From assembly GCA_002633025.1 (NCBI GenBank), contig NMRB01000603.1, positions 171,004-235,003 on the forward strand: DNA of 64,000 bases, given 5' to 3'. The DNA is from Notospermus geniculatus. Its lineage: Eukaryota > Nemertea > Pilidiophora > Heteronemertea > Lineidae. Position numbers and translations under genes: made by a program. The stretch's first letter is position 1, and each line of letters begins with the position of its first letter. Under the pieces are notes generated by a model. The model made no database searches. It was not told where the DNA came from and saw nothing but the letters and a program-made list of their open reading frames with translations. This document shows positions 1-12,571 of this stretch, piece by piece.

Positions 1-3000
1 ACAGACATATACTTTAACATATAAAAATGGTCTCACAACAATCAAAACTTCTCTTCATGGAAATAAACGGGTGACTTTGAGAGCAAAACTGCCCGGTCAA
101 CAAAGCATTTCATATCCCATTCACAGCCTGATCTGACACACTAACTTTTTGGGAGGCTGCAAAAACAATGTTATCGTCATAAAATCGACTTGATATTTCA
201 CACACATACGTACAGACATATACTTTAACATATAAAAATGGTCTCACAACAATCAAAACTTCTCTTCATGGAAATAAACGGGTGACTTTGAGAGCAAAAC
301 TGCCCGGTCAACAAAGCATTTCATATCCCATTCACAGCCTGATCTGACACACTAACTTTTTGGGAGGCTGCAAAAACAATGTTATCGTCATAAAATCGAC
401 TTGATATTTCACACACATACGTACAGACATATACTTTAACATATAAAAATGGTCTCACAACAATCAAAACTTCTCTTCATGGAAATAAACGGGTGACTTT
501 GAGAGCAAAACTGCCCGGTCAACAAAGCATTTCATATCCCATTCACAGCCTGATCTGACACACTAACTTTTTGGGAGGCTGCAAAAACAATGTTATCGTC
601 ATAAAATCGACTTGATATTTCACACACATACGTACAGACATATACTTTAACATATAAAAATGGTCTCACAACAATCAAAACTTCTCTTCATGGAAATAAA
701 CGGGTGACTTTGAGAGCAAAACTGCCCGGTCAACAAAGCATTTCATATCCCATTCACAGCCTGATCTGACACACTAACTTTTTGGGAGGCTGCAAAAACA
801 ATGTTATCGTCATAAAATCGACTTGATATTTCACACACATACGTACAGACATATACTTTAACATATAAAAATGGTCTCACAACAATCAAAACTTCTCTTC
901 ATGGAAATAAACGGGTGACTTTGAGAGCAAAACTGCCCGGTCAACAAAGCATTTCATATCCCATTCACAGCCTGATCTGACACACTAACTTTTTGGGAGG
1001 CTGCAAAAACAATGTTATCGTCATAAAATCGACTTGATATTTCACACACATACGTACAGACATATACTTTAACATATAAAAATGGTCTCACAACAATCAA
1101 AACTTCTCTTCATGGAAATAAACGGGTGACTTTGAGAGCAAAACTGCCCGGTCAACAAAGCATTTCATATCCCATTCACAGCCTGATCTGACACACTAAC
1201 TTTTTGGGAGGCTGCAAAAACAATGTTATCGTCATAAAATCGACTTGATATTTCACACACATACGTACAGACATATACTTTAACATATAAAAATGGTCTC
1301 ACAACAATCAAAACTTCTCTTCATGGAAATAAACGGGTGACTTTGAGAGCAAAACTGCCCGGTCAACAAAGCATTTCATATCCCATTCACAGCCTGATCT
1401 GACACACTAACTTTTTGGGAGGCTGCAAAAACAATGTTATCGTCATAAAATCGACTTGATATTTCACACACATACGTACAGACATATACTTTAACATATA
1501 AAAATGGTCTCACAACAATCAAAACTTCTCTTCATGGAAATAAACGGGTGACTTTGAGAGCAAAACTGCCCGGTCAACAAAGCATTTCATATCCCATTCA
1601 CAGCCTGATCTGACACACTAACTTTTTGGGAGGCTGCAAAAACAATGTTATCGTCATAAAATCGACTTGATATTTCACACACATACGTACAGACATATAC
1701 TTTAACATATAAAAATGGTCTCACAACAATCAAAACTTCTCTTCATGGAAATAAACGGGTGACTTTGAGAGCAAAACTGCCCGGTCAACAAAGCATTTCA
1801 TATCCCATTCACAGCCTGATCTGACACACTAACTTTTTGGGAGGCTGCAAAAACAATGTTATCGTCATAAAATCGACTTGATATTTCACACACATACGTA
1901 CAGACATATACTTTAACATATAAAAATGGTCTCACAACAATCAAAACTTCTCTTCATGGAAATAAACGGGTGACTTTGAGAGCAAAACTGCCCGGTCAAC
2001 AAAGCATTTCATATCCCATTCACAGCCTGATCTGACACACTAACTTTTTGGGAGGCTGCAAAAACAATGTTATCGTCATAAAATCGACTTGATATTTCAC
2101 ACACATACGTACAGACATATACTTTAACATATAAAAATGGTCTCACAACAATCAAAACTTCTCTTCATGGAAATAAACGGGTGACTTTGAGAGCAAAACT
2201 GCCCGGTCAACAAAGCATTTCATATCCCATTCACAGCCTGATCTGACACACTAACTTTTTGGGAGGCTGCAAAAACAATGTTATCGTCATAAAATCGACT
2301 TGATATTTCACACACATACGTACAGACATATACTTTAACATATAAAAATGGTCTCACAACAATCAAAACTTCTCTTCATGGAAATAAACGGGTGACTTTG
2401 AGAGCAAAACTGCCCGGTCAACAAAGCATTTCATATCCCATTCACAGCCTGATCTGACACACTAACTTTTTGGGAGGCTGCAAAAACAATGTTATCGTCA
2501 TAAAATCGACTTGATATTTCACACACATACGTACAGACATATACTTTAACATATAAAAATGGTCTCACAACAATCAAAACTTCTCTTCATGGAAATAAAC
2601 GGGTGACTTTGAGAGCAAAACTGCCCGGTCAACAAAGCATTTCATATCCCATTCACAGCCTGATCTGACACACTAACTTTTTGGGAGGCTGCAAAAACAA
2701 TGTTATCGTCATAAAATCGACTTGATATTTCACACACATACGTACAGACATATACTTTAACATATAAAAATGGTCTCACAACAATCAAAACTTCTCTTCA
2801 TGGAAATAAACGGGTGACTTTGAGAGCAAAACTGCCCGGTCAACAAAGCATTTCATATCCCATTCACAGCCTGATCTGACACACTAACTTTTTGGGAGGC
2901 TGCAAAAACAATGTTATCGTCATAAAATCGACTTGATATTTCACACACATACGTACAGACATATACTTTAACATATAAAAATGGTCTCACAACAATCAAA

Positions 3001-3862
3001 ACTTCTCTTCATGGAAATAAACGGGTGACTTTGAGAGCAAAACTGCCCGGTCAACAAAGCATTTCATATCCCATTCACAGCCTGATCTGACACACTAACT
3101 TTTTGGGAGGCTGCAAAAACAATGTTATCGTCATAAAATCGACTTGATATTTCACACACATACGTACAGACATATACTTTAACATATAAAAATGGTCTCA
3201 CAACAATCAAAACTTCTCTTCATGGAAATAAACGGGTGACTTTGAGAGCAAAACTGCCCGGTCAACAAAGCATTTCATATCCCATTCACAGCCTGATCTG
3301 ACACACTAACTTTTTGGGAGGCTGCAAAAACAATGTTATCGTCATAAAATCGACTTGATATTTCACACACATACGTACAGACATATACTTTAACATATAA
3401 AAATGGTCTCACAACAATCAAAACTTCTCTTCATGGAAATAAACGGGTGACTTTGAGAGCAAAACTGCCCGGTCAACAAAGCATTTCATATCCCATTCAC
3501 AGCCTGATCTGACACACTAACTTTTTGGGAGGCTGCAAAAACAATGTTATCGTCATAAAATCGACTTGATATTTCACACACATACGTACAGACATATACT
3601 TTAACATATAAAAATGGTCTCACAACAATCAAAACTTCTCTTCATGGAAATAAACGGGTGACTTTGAGAGCAAAACTGCCCGGTCAACAAAGCATTTCAT
3701 ATCCCATTCACAGCCTGATCTGACACACTAACTTTTTGGGAGGCTGCAAAAACAATGTTATCGTCATAAAATCGACTTGATATTTCACACACATACGTAC
3801 AGACATATACTTTAACATATAAAAATGGTCTCACAACAATCAAAACTTGTCTTCATGGAAAT
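1..3862. repeat. 211-bp satellite array
   Basis: A unit beginning ACAGACATATACTTTAACAT recurs at 1, 212, 423 and so on to 3799, an exact 211-bp period. This gives 18 full copies plus a 64-bp partial copy. Copies look identical by eye. The only difference I noticed is one C-to-G change at 3849 in the last partial copy, just before homology ends near 3862. The array starts at the window edge and so probably continues. No ORF of note crosses the unit. Confidence 0.97.
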
Positions 3863-4775
3863 GGAGGAGTAGCCTAGCGTGCCAGCGGCCAGTGAAAGGT
3901 ATTTAACTTCTGACGTCATGGTGAGAACTTTGAGACCGCCGTCTTTGCTGGAAAGGTCTGTTGTGTAACTTTCAATTTCGGTTTCTCTTTATCCACAATC
4001 AACCAAGATGGTACAGTGAAGATTGTCTTTCACATTTCAAATAATACATCAAGATGGCTTTACAATATTTGTTTGTACAGGCAATAGCAACATGTATCAT
4101 AGACGTTTACATGCAAGTTGCATTTTTGCAAGGTTTACCTCTTGTTTTTCAAAGAGTAAATCGAACTTAGCAGTACTGGGGTGGGCGTAAAAATAGCGTG
4201 GTATATGTTTTCCCCTAGTTTCACTTATACCGGTACATTCGAGTATAAAGTGGAATTCGTCACCAATGCGGTTATCATCACAAAATTCACAAAAACGCAG
4301 CTAAACTGTTCTCAATTTCTCATCTGATTACAGAATAAACGTGCATAACAAGAACATGTATTAAAGAAGAGAAAATACATGTACATAGCAACCACTGCTG
4401 AGATAGGCAATACAGCTGGGTGACATTCAAAATCTCTCCCCGGCCCCTCGATCGATCGGACAAGCTAATCAAAGACAATGAAGCCACCCAGGAAATAATT
4501 CCACGGCTAATTTGGTTCTCGCCTTGCAAACGAAACCAACATCCTGATCACCTTCAAACCACTGTCTCCGGTGGTAATCGTCGTCTTATGGGCCTAATTA
4601 GACCGTGTATAGGATCATTATAGTGGAAGAGACATGTACTGGAAACTTTGTATCTCTTTATTATTATTCTACGTCAGACGTCCTGCGGCTGGTGCTGAAG
4701 TGAAGGATGTACACAAAAACACCTCGTGCTTTGGCGATCCACAAAAGTCCAGGCAAGACAGGTGTCAACGGAACT
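3863..4775. other. unannotated flank of the satellite
   Basis: I see no supported gene here. Short ORFs on both strands at 4320-4623 overlap each other and have no recognisable domain. The stretch is ordinary AT-rich intergenic sequence. Confidence 0.6.
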
Positions 4776-4875
4776 GGGACCGTATGCATAAAACATCTTT
4801 AGTGTAAAATTTCCCTTAAACTATTGTTCCAAACAAAAGATAAGGGAAATTTTACACTTAAGATGTTTTATGCAT
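4776..4875. mobile_element. Hairpin MITE, GCATAAAACATCTT family, copy 1
   Basis: Two inverted arms (ends CGTATGCATAAAACATCTT and AAGATGTTTTATGCAT) surround a short core containing TTTCCCTTAAACTATTG and its near inverse. There is no coding capacity. Related copies lie at 5132-5238 and 34239-34483. Confidence 0.8.
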
Positions 4876-5131
4876 CCCCAGACCAAAAACAAAAGTCTCA
4901 TACACTCTTCCTATAAATCAGTGGCGAATGTTGGAACTAAAATTTCCCCTTTTGACATCATCAAAAGAATTCAAGAACTGCAGTCAACTGTGACCTTATT
5001 CATTTTGTGGCCATTTGAACGCTGAGAATTTCCTCATTCTTCGTCACCTTTGAACACCTGCGTCACATTATGTGTATAATTACAATTGTTTAAGCCTGCT
5101 ATGGTAACGTTTTTATATTCGAATGGTCATG

Positions 5132-5238
5132 GGGCCGTATGCATAAAACATCTTAAGTGTAAAATGTCCCTTATCTGTTGTTTGGAACAATAGTTTAAAG
5201 GGAAATTTTACACTTAAGATGTTTTGTGCATACGGCCC
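5132..5238. mobile_element. Hairpin MITE, GCATAAAACATCTT family, copy 2
   Basis: The ends are GGGCCGTATGCATAAAACAT and its inverse ATGTTTTGTGCATACGGCCC. The whole 107 bp folds as one hairpin. The core is inverted relative to the copy at 4776-4875. Confidence 0.85.
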
Positions 5239-6370
5239 ATGGTCTCTACAGCCAAAACAAAAGGTTCGGCTGGCCCGAGCCAGACATTATTGGCCCAGAG
5301 CAATGAGTACACACAATCATAATACAGAGGATGTATACCGTCCGGCGGGCAAACATGTGATATATTCGGCAATGGCGGCGTGTTCTGCCGAAGGTATCAA
5401 TTTTCTTGTTGATCACCGATCACCGGTTATGTCCAATTTGCTTCAATCTACGAGCATTTCGTATATGTGGAAACGCTGTAGGCCTAGTGACAGATCCGTA
5501 GACTCGTGTACGGGAAGCCCTTGGTTCAGTGCTACATTGAGACAGTGTTGTTTCTCAGCTCCCAATTGAAATTGACAAAGGAATAAAGGAAAAGATGCGC
5601 TCAGCAGTTGCCAATTGTTTTCATTTCTGAATACTTCAAAACATGTAGTTTTGGCGACACTACAACTGGGGAAAAATTATCAGACCACCTCTGTTATTTC
5701 CACTCTTTTCCCTTTACATATACGTCCCACAACCCCCCCCCCCCCATTTACCCTTATGCCTCTGGTGAAGGTTGAGCAAGTAAACCAACACAACAAATTA
5801 ACATTGTTTGCAGAATGATGAGAGACTCTGCTGTAGGGTCTACCTATTTTGGAGAAAAATGAGTGAGTCGACCAGAGGTACGTGGTCTAATATTTTTTCC
5901 AGAGCTGTATAGGGCTATAATAATGCGCAAGACCCTCGAGTCTTCTTCGCAGTGAGCAAACTATAAATGTTGTGAAAGCGGCACGTTTAATACATGTATT
6001 TACATAAATGACAGTCAACAGCAGCAAAAAAATGGCCATTAGGCCTACCAACCGACAAAAGCCTTTATGAAATCAGAATATTGCTATAAATCTACCTAGA
6101 AAACATATTCTGGATAATGGCGGAGATGTGCCTAGAATAGTCTAGTATTGCCTGGCTTGTTTGTGTCGGCGTTGTTGAAACTCTACTATTGATGAAGTAG
6201 GCCTATATGGGCCAATATCCGTCACGGAGAGTTATTTATTAGTTTCTAAAAATAGTTTGGGCATTAAGCTGTTGAAAAAATCCCCCAAATGCCCAGACAA
6301 TTGTAATTTTATGAGACCTTTCATTTTCCTGCACCAATGTGCACAGCACTGTCAATTAAAAAACAACGAA
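5239..6370. other. non-coding stretch with a C13 tract
   Basis: No gene is supported. A run of 13 C lies at 5733-5745. The 116-residue ORF at 5219-5569 starts inside the preceding MITE and is treated as chance. Confidence 0.6.
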
Positions 6371-6490
6371 GATGGGAATTTGGCCTAGTGGTGGCGTGCT
6401 GCTGCTGCTGCTGCTGAGTGCTAGCGATTAATGCCTAATGCGAGCGTCCGTGGGTTCGAGTATGCCTTTCACATTAGAAACCCGTTATTA
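6371..6490 (+). repeat. tRNA-derived SINE with CTG expansion
   Basis: It matches the SINE at 17205-17350. An A-box-like TGGCCTAGTGG is followed by a B-box-like GGGTTCGAGT, then a tail CTTTCACATTAGAAACCCG. In this copy the middle of the tRNA-like part is occupied by about six GCT/CTG repeats (about 6396-6417). The long distance between boxes suggests a Leu/Ser-type tRNA ancestor. Confidence 0.7.
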
Positions 6491-8400
6491 TTACTTGCCA
6501 TTTCATCTCGTTGCTTCGAGATTCAACAAGATGTCGCATGCGCAATGTTGAGATGCCCTTGTGATCCAGGTGTGAAGGGAAAGAATGTCCTAGGAAAAAA
6601 CTGTCCGGGGAACAAAAGATCCTATTGTTACATTCTAATCTCTGACAATTGGTTTCTATACCCATGCCGCTTAATCCGTCATTGAACAATAGAGGTGGAC
6701 ACTTTTTACATGGGACACTATTTACTGCTACACCGGGTCTGTGATTTGGCTGATAGCTTTCCGTGTCGCCCCTGCTTGTGGCTCGGTGCTCGAGTCTTCT
6801 GTTATCATTGCGAGATCTTCCTTGTGTTGACGATGTCGGCCTCCGTGGCTGCGATAACAGCCGACGATCCGAGACTCGAACAAACACAGTGTGAAGTCAT
6901 TTATTACGTACATATAGCTATCGGCACATCCGAGTTGAGATCATAACGGTTGTAACGGAAGTCGGAACGTTTCCTGCCCTGTCGGCTATTGATACCATGA
7001 TGACGTGACATGGTACGTTATGTAGCTGATGGGCAATCATACATATATCTCCCTCAAAGGGAATATCCTCAGTCAATAACGTACGCTGCCATATTTCCGG
7101 CCGTGCCCCTTTTGGGATGTGATACGCTTCCAAATGTCAGTGCCGTATCTTGCATTTTGACTACAAACAAGTTCAGGCAACTTAAGACAGGCATATCAAT
7201 TTTGAATACGTTTTTTTGCATTTAGAATGACACAGACATTTACTTCTAGATGGGTACAATGTACATGTATTTGGCTCAGTGGTGAACGATTATTACCTCC
7301 TGGTTAAGGCTAACGATCATATTCTTCAGATCTTGATTTGATATACATGTATTCCTTTTTCGATAGATTTCCATTGAAGTAGCGCTTGTTCAACCATCCC
7401 ACACTCCTTCCAGGATACATTACCAGTTAAGCTGTGCACAACAGGCTTACGCTTTGACAATAGAATAGCATTTCTGTCTCACTCGTCAAAATGTCACGAG
7501 AATCTGCAAGAACCTATATGGGATTGCATTTTTGCACATCGCTATGGCCTTCTCCGAACATGATCGATAGGCGCCACTTTGAAGTGCCGGCTAATCCATC
7601 AGCAAATAATTTGACAAATTCCCTCGTGCTCCCGTTCAAAATTCAATTTTCCAAACGAATGAATCGGGCGCACTTCGCGACGGGACTTCATTCAATTTGA
7701 CTGCCGTCTCAATGCACAACTTTAAAGGCAAATACACTGTAAATACCCCATTTAGTGGGTGATAACCAAAATATATTACATGCCAGATTTACTGGCTACC
7801 TAACATTGTAAATCACTGTTAGCGGAATGAGGACATTATTAGCCTTAGAGAGGATTAAGAGGCTTGCGCAAGGCAACAGGTTCGCTATCATATCAAATGC
7901 AGGAACTATAAAAAATTTTTTGCGTTTCCATGCAACTGACATCGCTGTTTTGTACAGATTATAGTCTCGCGCAGTGGTTTTTGAGATTTCCAATATGGCG
8001 TTTCCGCATAACGTCTCTTTGGCGCTTGCGGTTCGAATCCCGTCTGAATGACTACAATTTTTTTTCTTTGAGTAGTGTAAGAGGTATCCGGAGATGTTGA
8101 CAGCTCTGTTGCCTGAAGGCAAATAAAGTGGCGCCCTCCTGGCCTCGTGGGGTCTATCATGTTCTGAGCCTTCGTTTGAGGTGTTTGCAGGGCGTTTGCA
8201 ATTCTCTTGCTCGTCGCATGGGGCTTTTTGTTCGTGCAGTTCAGCTGTAATCTACCTGCCGCGCTGTGGTGCCACAGGTATCTTTCTGTCGCTCTAGGTG
8301 GTAGGGTAATGGAAATAGGTCAGCTTTAACTTCTAGCGTCGAAGCCAACCCACCAACCACAAGGGCATATTATAAATGAAATCATCCATGCCATATACTA
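6491..8400. other. non-coding stretch, possible tRNA-like remnant at 7966-8050
   Basis: No supported gene. An arginine-rich minus ORF at 6474-6887 overlaps the SINE and has no recognisable domain. A perfect B-box-like GGTTCGAATCCC at about 8031-8042 suggests a second, degenerate tRNA-derived repeat, but I could not find a convincing A box. Confidence 0.4.
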
Positions 8401-8774
8401 CACTGTAAAAAATGGAATAGTCCCCGCGGGTAAATTTTACCAATGCCATCGGCAATTTCGATTTTACCACAGAAAAGGGTAATATTTGCTCAAAAGCACC
8501 GGACAATAGCAAATAATATTACCTATCCGTGGGTATTCTCAGGCTCCTTCCTTATTATTGGAGGTAATGTTTACCTGGAACCGTGGGTAAAACTGGGGAC
8601 AAGCTTACTACCTATATTTCCGTAGGTAAATAAGGAAGGCGCCTCAGAATACCCACGGATAGGTAATATTGTCCGGCGCTTTTGAGCAAATATTACCCTT
8701 TTCTGTGGTAAAATCGAAATTGCCGATGGCATTGGTAAAATTTACCCGCGGGGACTATTCCATTTTTTACAGTG
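8401..8774. mobile_element. 374-bp palindromic MITE with CACTGTAAAA ends
   Basis: The ends are CACTGTAAAAAATGGAATAG and its inverse CTATTCCATTTTTTACAGTG. Inverted arms extend about 150 bp inward, almost to the centre. It is flanked by TA on both sides (8399-8400 and 8775-8776), consistent with a TA target duplication. Both strands carry short chance ORFs (e.g. 8443-8625) because of the palindrome. Confidence 0.9.
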
Positions 8775-9440
8775 TAGCTGGAAGGGGTTCGATGCACACA
8801 CTGTCATGTGATGCTTCATGAGTCCATACTCCATATCCACTGCACGGAGAGAGAGCTATCAGTACAGGTGAATGTTTGATTTTGGCATCGAGTTAATTTT
8901 CTAAAAAACGCGCTTAGAAACAGGTGTCGATCACAACCTGAAGTCAGAAAGAAACCCGACGGTTTTAAGTGAATCACTCACTATGCTCTTTTCTAAGAAT
9001 GCACTAGCAACGGGAAGCATCTGGTTAACCAGTTAGCGCCATTTGAACACGTTTCAAAATGGACTGCGATCAAGTTAGGCAATTCCACGTCTCCTATCAC
9101 TTCTTGACATTGAGGATCATAGCTAAGATAGGCAGCAGCACATGATAATCAGGTCATATACAATGGACGCTTTTCGTTTTGGAAAATGATCAGAACCAGG
9201 ATGTCACTTTCATTTCAAAAGAACTACCCGTGCATGACTCCTATTTTGGGAGTGGGCTATTGTGTCATAACATTATTCGTGTTTTTTTTACTTCTTGGCA
9301 CAGTTCAAATATACATTCTAGCCTATGTATGTAAACTCTCATATATTTATGAAGTGTGCGGTATAGAAATTCGTTTCGTTTCGTACCTAATGGAGAAGGT
9401 CATATATCCAACATAGAGCACAAAGAACGACCCATAAAAT
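8775..9440. other. non-coding stretch
   Basis: No supported gene. The ORF at 9186-9416 has two hydrophobic runs but no start context, homologue or splice structure that I recognise. Confidence 0.5.
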
Positions 9441-9648
9441 GATATGATACGTAAAAGTCGTCTCCGAATTTCGCAAATTTTCGACCCCAACCGAGGTTTT
9501 CCTCAGGCACTTTCTAGTAGACATCCCAGAAGTGAATGCTCTGATCCAGCTCGTTCACTTCTGGGACCTCTACTAGAAAGTGCCTGAGGAAGACCCCTGT
9601 TGGGGTCGAAAATTTGCGAAATTCTGAGACTTCTTTACGTATCATATC
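9441..9648. mobile_element. Hairpin element with TTTCGACCCCAAC motif
   Basis: Inverted arms of about 95 bp (outer ends GATATGATACGTAAAAGTC and GACTTCTTTACGTATCATATC) surround a loop of about 20 bp. The arms contain TTTTCGACCCCAACCG and CTCAGGCACTTTCTAGTAGA. Single-arm relatives occur at about 23640-23755 and 49785-49850, so this is a dispersed family. Confidence 0.85.
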
Positions 9649-10762
9649 GAGAAGGTCGAGGCAGCACGTAACCCAGTAGTTCACAGGACCTAACAACCTT
9701 GTTTGTTATCGGCAACAACGTTGTGCTCCATTCCAAAACAATGAGGAGAAAAAAGTGGTTATTCTTTGGCACAGGTTTAAGAATGAAACACCTTCAGTTG
9801 AAATAAAAACATGTTGATGCGGTTAAAGAAAAGAATTTGATAGAGCACCTTTTGAAAGGAAGCAGTCGGTAATTCTTAACTTCAAGAGGTGTATCATGGA
9901 ACAGCCAAAGCTGCGGAGATAGAATATTATTTCAGACGGTTTAAGCGCCAGCTCAGGGGAAGGCAGCTTCTCATCAAATAATACTGGATGGTGTTTACAT
10001 AATGAGAGAGCCCCCGAGGAAAACTACGAACTCGAGGAGGTCCTGGCCTCGAGTCAACATAAAGTCACCGGAGCGACCGGATATCGAACCCGCGTCCTCA
10101 TCAGTGGCGGATCCGCCACCCCCATCCTCCCACAGCAGGGCTTTGGTCTCGTTCCTCTTCATACACTCGTGGATGAAGAGGAACGAGGTAAAAACCCCTG
10201 CCACCCCGACAAGCCCAGCAGGGCTGCAATGATTGGGAAATGATGGTTGGCCCTCAGGATCGACTGGGATACCTTCGCCTGATCGAACTTCTGATAGACC
10301 TACATGTAGACTGACATGTATGTACACATTAAGCCGTGTCTTGCGTGCATGAATTACTGGTACACGTAAATGCACAATGCACAATACTCAGCTGACTGTA
10401 ACCATTCACTATATCCGAACGCCTCGCATGACTGCACTGAATGGTACAGCCTACGCCTACGATTCTCGATTCTCTGCCAAGGCATCTAATTCCCATCCGT
10501 TAATTTTTTATTCATGACAAATGATTCTGCAAGAAGAGATGAGTACGATTCGATTGAAGTGAATCAGTACAAGATACCTATCAGCTGCAGAAAGGTGTAG
10601 GCATATGTGCTAGAAATCGAAAGGAGCCAACTTGAGAAGAGACAAACGTAAAGTTCTTTCGCCTCAGTCGACCGCACAGAAAATCCGAATACTGCTACCG
10701 GCGCCTATCGGCAGTTAGTTATAATGCACTTTCCCATTAACTAAACCGCCGATAGGCACCGA
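9649..10762. other. non-coding, with a partial MITE and a small hairpin
   Basis: At about 10115-10205 lies a partial copy of the CATCCTCCCACAGCAGGG hairpin element found whole at 50718-50819. At 10698-10762 two copies of GCCTATCGGC in inverted orientation form a 65-bp hairpin. ORFs here mirror each other across the hairpins and are not taken as genes. Confidence 0.6.
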
Positions 10763-10996
10763 GGCCCGTATGCACCAACCTCAGATTAGCCCCAATTCGG
10801 CTTAAGTTTAAATTTTAATCCCATTGCACCAACCATCGCTCATCCAGAAGTCGGGCTTAACCTCTTGAATAACAATGCTTAAGTTTAGGATTAACTCGGG
10901 CTTAAGCTCTTGACATGCTTGAATTAACAGCTTAAGTTGTGGATCAGATAAGCTACAGCTTCAACCCAAGTTCGGATCAGTTGGTGCATACGGGCC
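10763..10996. mobile_element. MITE with GGCCCGTATGCACCAAC ends
   Basis: Terminal inverted repeats GGCCCGTATGCACCAAC and GTTGGTGCATACGGGCC bound about 234 bp. The interior is rich in GGCTTAAG-type words in both orientations and has no coding potential. Confidence 0.8.
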
Positions 10997-11009
10997 CGAA
11001 AGCACAATA

Positions 11010-11600
11010 GGACTTTGGCTAAGAACTTATGTTCACGCGAATTTCGAGCGTGCGATGCCGCATCCTTTGTCATTAGAGAGTTTTCGCAAATCCCCCGAAA
11101 CGCCAACGTGAACGCCAGTCCCATTGTTCGATGCCACGAAGAAGGCATGGAACAAAAGGTAGACCTTCGTGTTGGCGTTTCGGTACACTCGTCCCCAGTG
11201 GCCTGGAGCTCAATACCAGTTATACGCTCTCAACCACTGGCACAGATCGGGCCTAATCATGTTTCTGAACGCTAGATGGCGCAAACTGTCATCAAACAAT
11301 CAGCGACCAGTATTTGGCGCAACTAGGGGAAAAAATAAAACATTTTCTTATTGGCTGATCGCTCATTGGCTGGTTGATCGAGCGCGTTCGTCAACAACTG
11401 GTAGTGACATCTAGTTTCAGAAACTGACTTTGGCACCAAGTGTTTCAGTGGTTGAGGGTGACAGCTTCGAGCGGAGGCCGATACCACTGAATTATTGAGT
11501 GTAGCGTTTCGGGGGCTTTGCGAAAACTCGCTATTGACCAACGCCACGGAAACAAACAATGGTTACAGCATCACACCGCTAGAAATTCGCGTGAATGGAT
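11010..11600. mobile_element. Large degenerate palindrome
   Basis: A left arm around 11031-11110 (TTCACGCGAATTTC, GAGTTTTCGCAAA, CCCCCGAAACGC) matches the inverse of about 11500-11600. A second, inner pair (TCTCAACCACTGGCAC and its inverse near 11440-11460; TTTCTGAACGCTAG near 11260 against about 11410) continues towards the centre. This is an old inverted-repeat element of roughly 590 bp. ORFs on both strands are by-products of the symmetry. Confidence 0.6.
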
Positions 11601-11734
11601 TCTTAGGGCCGTATGCTAGGTTCGGAAATTAGCCGAAAGTAGAGCTGAAGTTAGACTTTCTCTTGCTTGAAGCATTGAGAAAAGTAAAACTTTCATGAGT
11701 GTGGCTAATCCGACCCAAGCAGGCCCTTTGCCTT

Positions 11735-12571
11735 TCTGTGCTGTCAGCCCTGTATGGTAACCAGTGAACCAGGAAAGTTAACCTCGACGGACTGCTCTAC
11801 TTCTGTGTGTTTAAATCATTTTCATCAATGTGCGTGGTGACAAAGTCGGACATCGAAGTCAGGCATGATGGACCATGATGAAAAAAAGTAAAAAAAAGTA
11901 GGCCTACTCGGTGTTTACGTCTGGTTCATTTCCGGCTAAAATCATATATCATAACTGATCTGAATGATGTCTTCGATGCATTTATGGGCCAAAATACTTG
12001 ATAACAGAAAATACTTGGGTCTTTTCAAAACCCTACTATTCAGAAGCTGCCCTCAAAACGAGTGGGATCATACGACTTGATGATTTGTGTATCATAAACA
12101 GAACATGGCCTGTCAAGTTTTCGGCGATCTGACATGAAAACATGCTGTAAATCAAAAAAGCCATGAAGGTATTTCAAAAGTCGAGACACACCTAAAGTTT
12201 GATCATTCCTCTGTCCGATATGGTCCCAAACAGACTGCCAGGGCGGATACTAGGTGGTCCATAAACTGTGATTGTTCCAGTGCAGACTCTTCAGAGACGA
12301 GAGGTCATCAGCTAGTCACAGCTGGACTAAGCCTTCCACGCGTAAGTAGGCAGGTCCTTTCTGGATCAACCCATCTCAGAAAGCATTGAATGAAGAAACG
12401 GTCGTTCACAGCTTTGACATCGGTTCGGACGAAAGTCTCTGTGTCTTCGCCAAAAACTGAGATAGAGCCGTGCTATATAGATTGATGTTATGTTTCAGAT
12501 TTCGCTGTGCTCAGGCAATTGTCAGGGAAACCACTGCTAGGCCTGCACCTGCCACATTTCTGAATCGAAAC
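11735..12571 (+). promoter_or_regulatory. Duplicated 5' flank of TRPV copy 1
   Basis: From about 11752 (TATGGTAACCAG) this segment aligns by eye with the flanks before TRPV copy 2 (from about 19660) and with the matching parts of units 3 (from about 24470) and 4 (from about 26650). Against copy 2 the match continues to the start codon, with small indels. A TATA-like CTATATAG at 12473-12480 is conserved in copy 2 (20362-20369), about 92 bp before the proposed ATG. Promoter function is inferred from position and conservation only. Confidence 0.5.

Noticed and set aside
1-3862. CRISPR-like array
   Set aside because: The 211-bp units are contiguous and identical with no unique spacers. This is a satellite in a eukaryotic genome.
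10002-10384. Overlapping ORFs near a short hairpin as an immune or signalling exon
   Set aside because: They fall on a partial MITE whose whole copy at 50718 is clearly non-coding.
12470-12571. Extending the TRPV copy 1 protein upstream to the GTG at 12470
   Set aside because: The extension starts with GTG, is not conserved in frame in copy 2, and overlaps the TATA-like site. The ATG at 12572 has better context.
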